Below are positions 62,884 through 64,000 of a DNA stretch of 64,000 bases, piece after piece (within the stretch, counting starts at the first letter, position 1; every line of letters starts with the position of its first letter). Below the pieces are notes generated by a model. The model was given only the letters and a program-made list of their open reading frames with translations. It was not told where the DNA came from and did no database searches. Position numbers and translations under genes: made by a program. Source of the stretch: Cichorium intybus (lineage: Eukaryota > Streptophyta > Magnoliopsida > Asterales > Asteraceae); contig CM042010.1 of assembly GCA_023525715.1 (NCBI GenBank), positions 61,989,729 to 62,053,728 of the forward strand. Direction: 5' to 3'.

Positions 62884-64000
62884 AGCAAATCCAGCACCAG
62901 CTAAAACAGAAGCAGGAACAAAAAGTAGCCATGATGAAGCAACTAGAAACAATCAAGAAGGAAGAAGAACAGCTCCAACAAACACTGCAGATATTGTCAA
63001 CACAGTTTACTCCGGTCAAAGAAGACGCAGAAAAGTCAACAGGCAGTTCAACCATTCCACCTACACCAACAATCCAGCAAATTTCATCAGACAATACCGA
63101 TAAACAACAGGAGAAGCCATCATCATCCACATGTAACTCTCAAGAAATATTCAAAACTCATCAACAATCAACTGATGCAGAAACGAAGAAATGGTACGTT
63201 ATTTTTAACGGACCACACAAAGGAATCTATAACGATTGGGGAATTGCAAATTCTCATATCGTTGGAAAGAACGTTACACACAAAAGTTACAAAACAAAAG
63301 CTGAAGCAGAAACAGCATTCAGAGAAACATACAAAACGGTTACAACTGAAGCCATTGAAAAATCATCAAAAACAACCATCCTTGGAATCCTTCCAAAAAC
63401 AGAACCACAACCAAAATCTTTAAACCAGTTAAACACAGCCAAAGCAGCCAAAGCAGCCCTACAAGCTATACGAATTACCAAAGAAAAAGAATTAATGAAA
63501 AAACCAACCACAGAAAAATTCGCAAAGTTATGGGATAGTCTAGTCTCTTACACCGAGGTCCATTCACTAATGGGCTTTTATCCAATCATACGAAAACCAG
63601 GCCCAAAAGCAATTTTCTTAGCCAACCTTACTGATCCAATGAATCTTTGGGAATATTTCACCCATGGATTCATCGATACAATCTACCTAAATGGAAACAA
63701 CCTACAGTGCATAAGTGAATTTCCAACTAATTTTCAATCAGTCATCCGCCATTACAAAACACGTTTTGCCAAGGAACGTGATTTATTCATTAAATTATAT
63801 TCCAGCTATCCATTTTTTGATGAAGACTCACAGCTACTAATTCCAAGCATTACATTTGCATACATGGGAATCAGTAATGGAACTAAGCCAACTAAAGACG
63901 AACTTCCACATGAAACACCAACACAAGATCATCTAATTTTTTCATTAGCAGGAGTTTATTTAGCCTCTTCAAGAATAGGCAACGGAAAAGATCAAAAATC
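62868..64000 (+). CDS. TAV, runs off the window end
   Basis: ATG 62868. Appears open to the window edge (about 377 codons): Gln-rich N-terminus, viroplasmin domain, central region. A few substitutions (ALQAIRITKE for ALQAIPFTKE). The C-terminal cluster would lie beyond 64000. Confidence 0.85.
   Translation, partial: MEAIMKQIQHQLKQKQEQKVAMMKQLETIKKEEEQLQQTLQILSTQFTPVKEDAEKSTGSSTIPPTPTIQQISSDNTDKQQEKPSSSTCNSQEIFKTHQQSTDAETKKWYVIFNGPHKGIYNDWGIANSHIVGKNVTHKSYKTKAEAETAFRETYKTVTTEAIEKSSKTTILGILPKTEPQPKSLNQLNTAKAAKAALQAIRITKEKELMKKPTTEKFAKLWDSLVSYTEVHSLMGFYPIIRKPGPKAIFLANLTDPMNLWEYFTHGFIDTIYLNGNNLQCISEFPTNFQSVIRHYKTRFAKERDLFIKLYSSYPFFDEDSQLLIPSITFAYMGISNGTKPTKDELPHETPTQDHLIFSLAGVYLASSRIGNGKDQK

Larger units (their letters stand above)
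52653..64000 (+). mobile_element. Plus-strand array: form A, shortened form A, form B
   Basis: Leader, PBS, MP, II, IIb, pol (form A with a form B-type RNase H end), TAV, type 2 promoter, pol 3' part, TAV, type 1 promoter, ORF Ib, CP, remnant, TAV to the window edge. Head-to-tail units with deletion joints at 58230 and 61072. Confidence 0.88.

Noticed and set aside
1..64000. LTR retrotransposon cluster (Ty3/Gypsy or Ty1/Copia)
   Set aside because: The RT, RNase H and tRNA-Met PBS could suggest this, but there is no integrase, no LTR pair or polypurine/LTR structure, and MP and viroplasmin genes are specific to Caulimoviridae.
1..64000. Host gene, tRNA or rRNA within the window
   Set aside because: All stretches longer than about 100 bp that I checked match one of the viral regions. 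I found no non-viral spacer between blocks.

Overview
The whole window is endogenous pararetrovirus DNA (family Caulimoviridae), so it should come from a plant nuclear genome. I see no host gene. The diagnosis rests on a primer-binding site complementary to the 3' end of plant initiator tRNA-Met (TGGTATCAGAGC), a 30K-type movement protein (MP), a capsid protein (CP) with a C-x2-C-x4-H-x4-C knuckle, an Asp protease (DTGA) - reverse transcriptase (YIDD) - RNase H polyprotein, and a viroplasmin-domain inclusion-body/transactivator protein (TAV). There is no integrase and there are no LTRs. The gene order is ORF Ib - PBS - MP - ORF II - ORF IIb - (ORF III - CP) - (pol) - TAV. This is closest to soymoviruses; a caulimovirus-like relative is the alternative. 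Genus was judged from layout and motifs only.

The locus is a mosaic of about 14 blocks that alternate in orientation: 1-5876 (-), 5877-7363 (+), 7364-12546 (-), 12547-16650 (+), 16651-16951 (-), 16952-19034 (+), 19035-27267 (-), 27268-28411 (+), 28412-29064 (-), 29065-30210 (+), 30211-40496 (-), 40497-49868 (+), 49869-52652 (-), 52653-64000 (+). Copies are very similar to one another but nearly all are broken by truncation, indels or nonsense codons. Intact ORFs remain for MP (30493-31443 -, 52989-53939 +) and TAV (34788-36176 -, 45506-46894 +), plus several small ORFs. No intact pol or CP is present.

The main discovery candidate is that the copies fall into two recurrent genome forms sharing the same leader, MP, ORF II/IIb and TAV. 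Form A (for example 1-5876, minus, about 5.6 kb TATA to TATA) carries protease-RT-RNase H directly after ORF IIb and lacks ORF III and CP. Form B (for example 40971-47200, plus, about 6.0 kb) carries ORF III and CP and lacks protease and RT, keeping only a remnant of the RNase H region in front of TAV. Each form's junctions recur in several copies and no copy carries both CP and RT. This is what a bipartite (two-component) pararetrovirus would leave behind; mutually complementing defective genomes are the alternative.

A second striking feature is a 30-bp in-frame tandem repeat inside the RNase H region, present in both forms in about 3-10 units. Each unit folds as a short hairpin with a GNRA-type loop (usually GAAA), and unit variants show paired, compensating stem changes. 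A third is a 27-bp repeat in the leader whose first unit contains the tRNA primer-binding site. Two regulatory haplotypes (type 1 and type 2 promoter/3' region) are shuffled among the copies. ORFs are chained by overlapping stop/start codons (MP/II, II/IIb, IIb/pol, pol/TAV), as expected for a polycistronic RNA translated by TAV-assisted reinitiation.
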